From NCBI GenBank assembly GCA_022709625.1, contig JAKLIL010000085.1, positions 1 through 7,177 of the forward strand: DNA of 7,177 bases, read 5' to 3'. The stretch is from Verrucomicrobiota bacterium (lineage in GTDB: Bacteria; Verrucomicrobiota; Kiritimatiellia; CAIQIC01; Lenti-01). The notes below the pieces were generated by a model, which was not told the DNA's origin, made no database searches, and saw only the letters and a program-made list of their open reading frames with translations. Both the position numbers and the translations under genes were made by a program. This document shows, one piece after another, positions 6,336 to 7,177 of this stretch. Position 1 is the stretch's first letter. Each line of letters opens with the position of its first letter.

Positions 6336-6401
6336 TGGCGCACGAACTGCGTCGGGAGTGTCGGGAGGTGGGAGGTTCGCGCCGGGGGGACGGGATCTCG
6401 T

Positions 6402-7177
6402 TCAGGTGAGCCGGATGGGCATCAGGACGTAGACGAAACTGATCGTGGAGCGCATCACGCCCGGACTCGTTTCGTCCACCAGATCCAGATACACTTCGTC
6501 GGTCGTCAAGGCTTTGAGGGGATCCATCACGAAGGCGGGGTTGAAGGAAATGGCGATATCGGGCCCCTTGTACTTGACGTCCATCGTCTCGCGCGCTTCG
6601 CCGATTTCCGGAGCCTGGGCCAGGATTTCCACGCGGTTTTTCGTAAAGGTCAGCTTGACCCCGGCCACCGCGTCGCTCACCAGCTGGGAGGTGCGGCGCA
6701 CGGCGGTCAGGAAGGTTTCGCGTTCCATGGCCACCCGCTCGCCGGCGACCTGGGGAATCACCTGGCGGAAATTCGGAAAGGTGCCCTCCACCAGCTTGGA
6801 AACGATCAGGATGCCGTCGAATTCGAAGGCGATTTGCTTGGGGGTGGCGAGAATCTTCAGGGAGCCGGCCTCGCCCAGGGTGCGAGTCAGCTCTTCCACG
6901 GTCTTGAGCGGCACGATGAGGTCCATGGCGGCATCGGCCGGGAACTCGAGCTCGTGCTCGACGAGGGCCAGGCGGCGGCTATCGGTGGCCACGACGCTCA
7001 GTTTCCCGGCCTTGAAGCTCAGGAGGACGCCGTTGAGCAACGCGCGGTTGGGATCGGTCGAGGCGGCGTAGGAAGTCAGGCGGAGCATGTTGCGGAAGGC
7101 GGCCTGTTCGCAGACGAAGGCCTTGGCGTCGGGCATCTCGGGCAGGCTGGGATAATCGGCTTCGGAAATGCCGTGGA
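6402..7177 (-). CDS. dnaN: DNA polymerase III beta subunit, sliding clamp (5' part beyond window)
   Basis: The last 257 residues of the ring-shaped processivity clamp that tethers DNA polymerase III to DNA. The frame is open to the right edge (first full codon at 7175), so roughly 110 residues, most of the first clamp domain, are missing compared with the usual 366-380. Family landmarks are clear: ADYPSLPEMP at the end of domain I, VVATDSRRLAL in domain II (the pocket that binds partner proteins), then SKLVEGTFPNFRQVIPQ and the C-terminal VYVLMPIRLT, which completes the pocket. An ATG at 7136 is internal and not the start, because the conserved DYPSLPE sequence lies upstream of it. The gene is not followed by recF as in many genomes; the next features are a convergent tRNA-Gln and then ptsP. 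Upstream context (dnaA, origin) is outside the window. Confidence 0.97.
   Translation of the reverse strand, partial: HGISEADYPSLPEMPDAKAFVCEQAAFRNMLRLTSYAASTDPNRALLNGVLLSFKAGKLSVVATDSRRLALVEHELEFPADAAMDLIVPLKTVEELTRTLGEAGSLKILATPKQIAFEFDGILIVSKLVEGTFPNFRQVIPQVAGERVAMERETFLTAVRRTSQLVSDAVAGVKLTFTKNRVEILAQAPEIGEARETMDVKYKGPDIAISFNPAFVMDPLKALTTDEVYLDLVDETSPGVMRSTISFVYVLMPIRLT

Noticed and set aside
6336..6401. Possible terminator hairpin between tRNA-Gln and dnaN (GGCGC...GCGCC with GAA/TTC)
   Set aside because: The stem has a bulge and a loop of nearly 30 nt, with no T-tract on either strand. The GTCGGGA direct repeats inside it look like simple G-rich sequence.

Overview
The window looks like a stretch of chromosome from a GC-rich bacterium (roughly 60% GC by eye) that uses the standard code, with TGA and TAG stops. 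The best guess is a member of the PVC group (Kiritimatiellota, Verrucomicrobiota or Lentisphaerota). That rests on the style of the large exported modular protein at the left and on the mix of genes; it is an inference, not a measured placement. Every protein gene reads on the minus strand. The only plus-strand gene is a tRNA.

Reading in the direction of transcription (right to left): positions 7177-6402 carry the 3' two-thirds of dnaN, the DNA polymerase III sliding clamp. Then comes a plus-strand tRNA-Gln(CUG) at 6262-6335 with its own likely promoter, divergent from ptsP. Positions 6165-2780 hold a tight three-gene unit: ptsP (GAF-domain enzyme I, the first component of a nitrogen-type phosphotransferase system), a YdjM/DUF457-type membrane protein 9 bp downstream, and a small FMN nitroreductase whose start overlaps the previous stop by 4 bp (ATGA). 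About 300 bp without a gene follows. Finally, an 825-codon open frame starts at a GTG at 2476, with a good ribosome binding site and signal peptide, and runs off the left edge. It encodes an exported, beta-rich protein built as a repeated three-part module (jelly-roll-like, Ig/PKD-like, InlB-B-like).

The housekeeping genes at the right are ordinary. The parts most worth a second look are: (1) two related GC-rich palindromic elements, one just upstream of the ptsP start and one lying in frame inside the membrane-protein gene, where it accounts for exactly 15 unusual residues; (2) a run of ten C residues where the ptsP ribosome binding site should be; (3) the A-B-C super-repeat of the exported protein. 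I see no CRISPR array, transposase, prophage or recognisable defence system, and no clear new multi-gene system.
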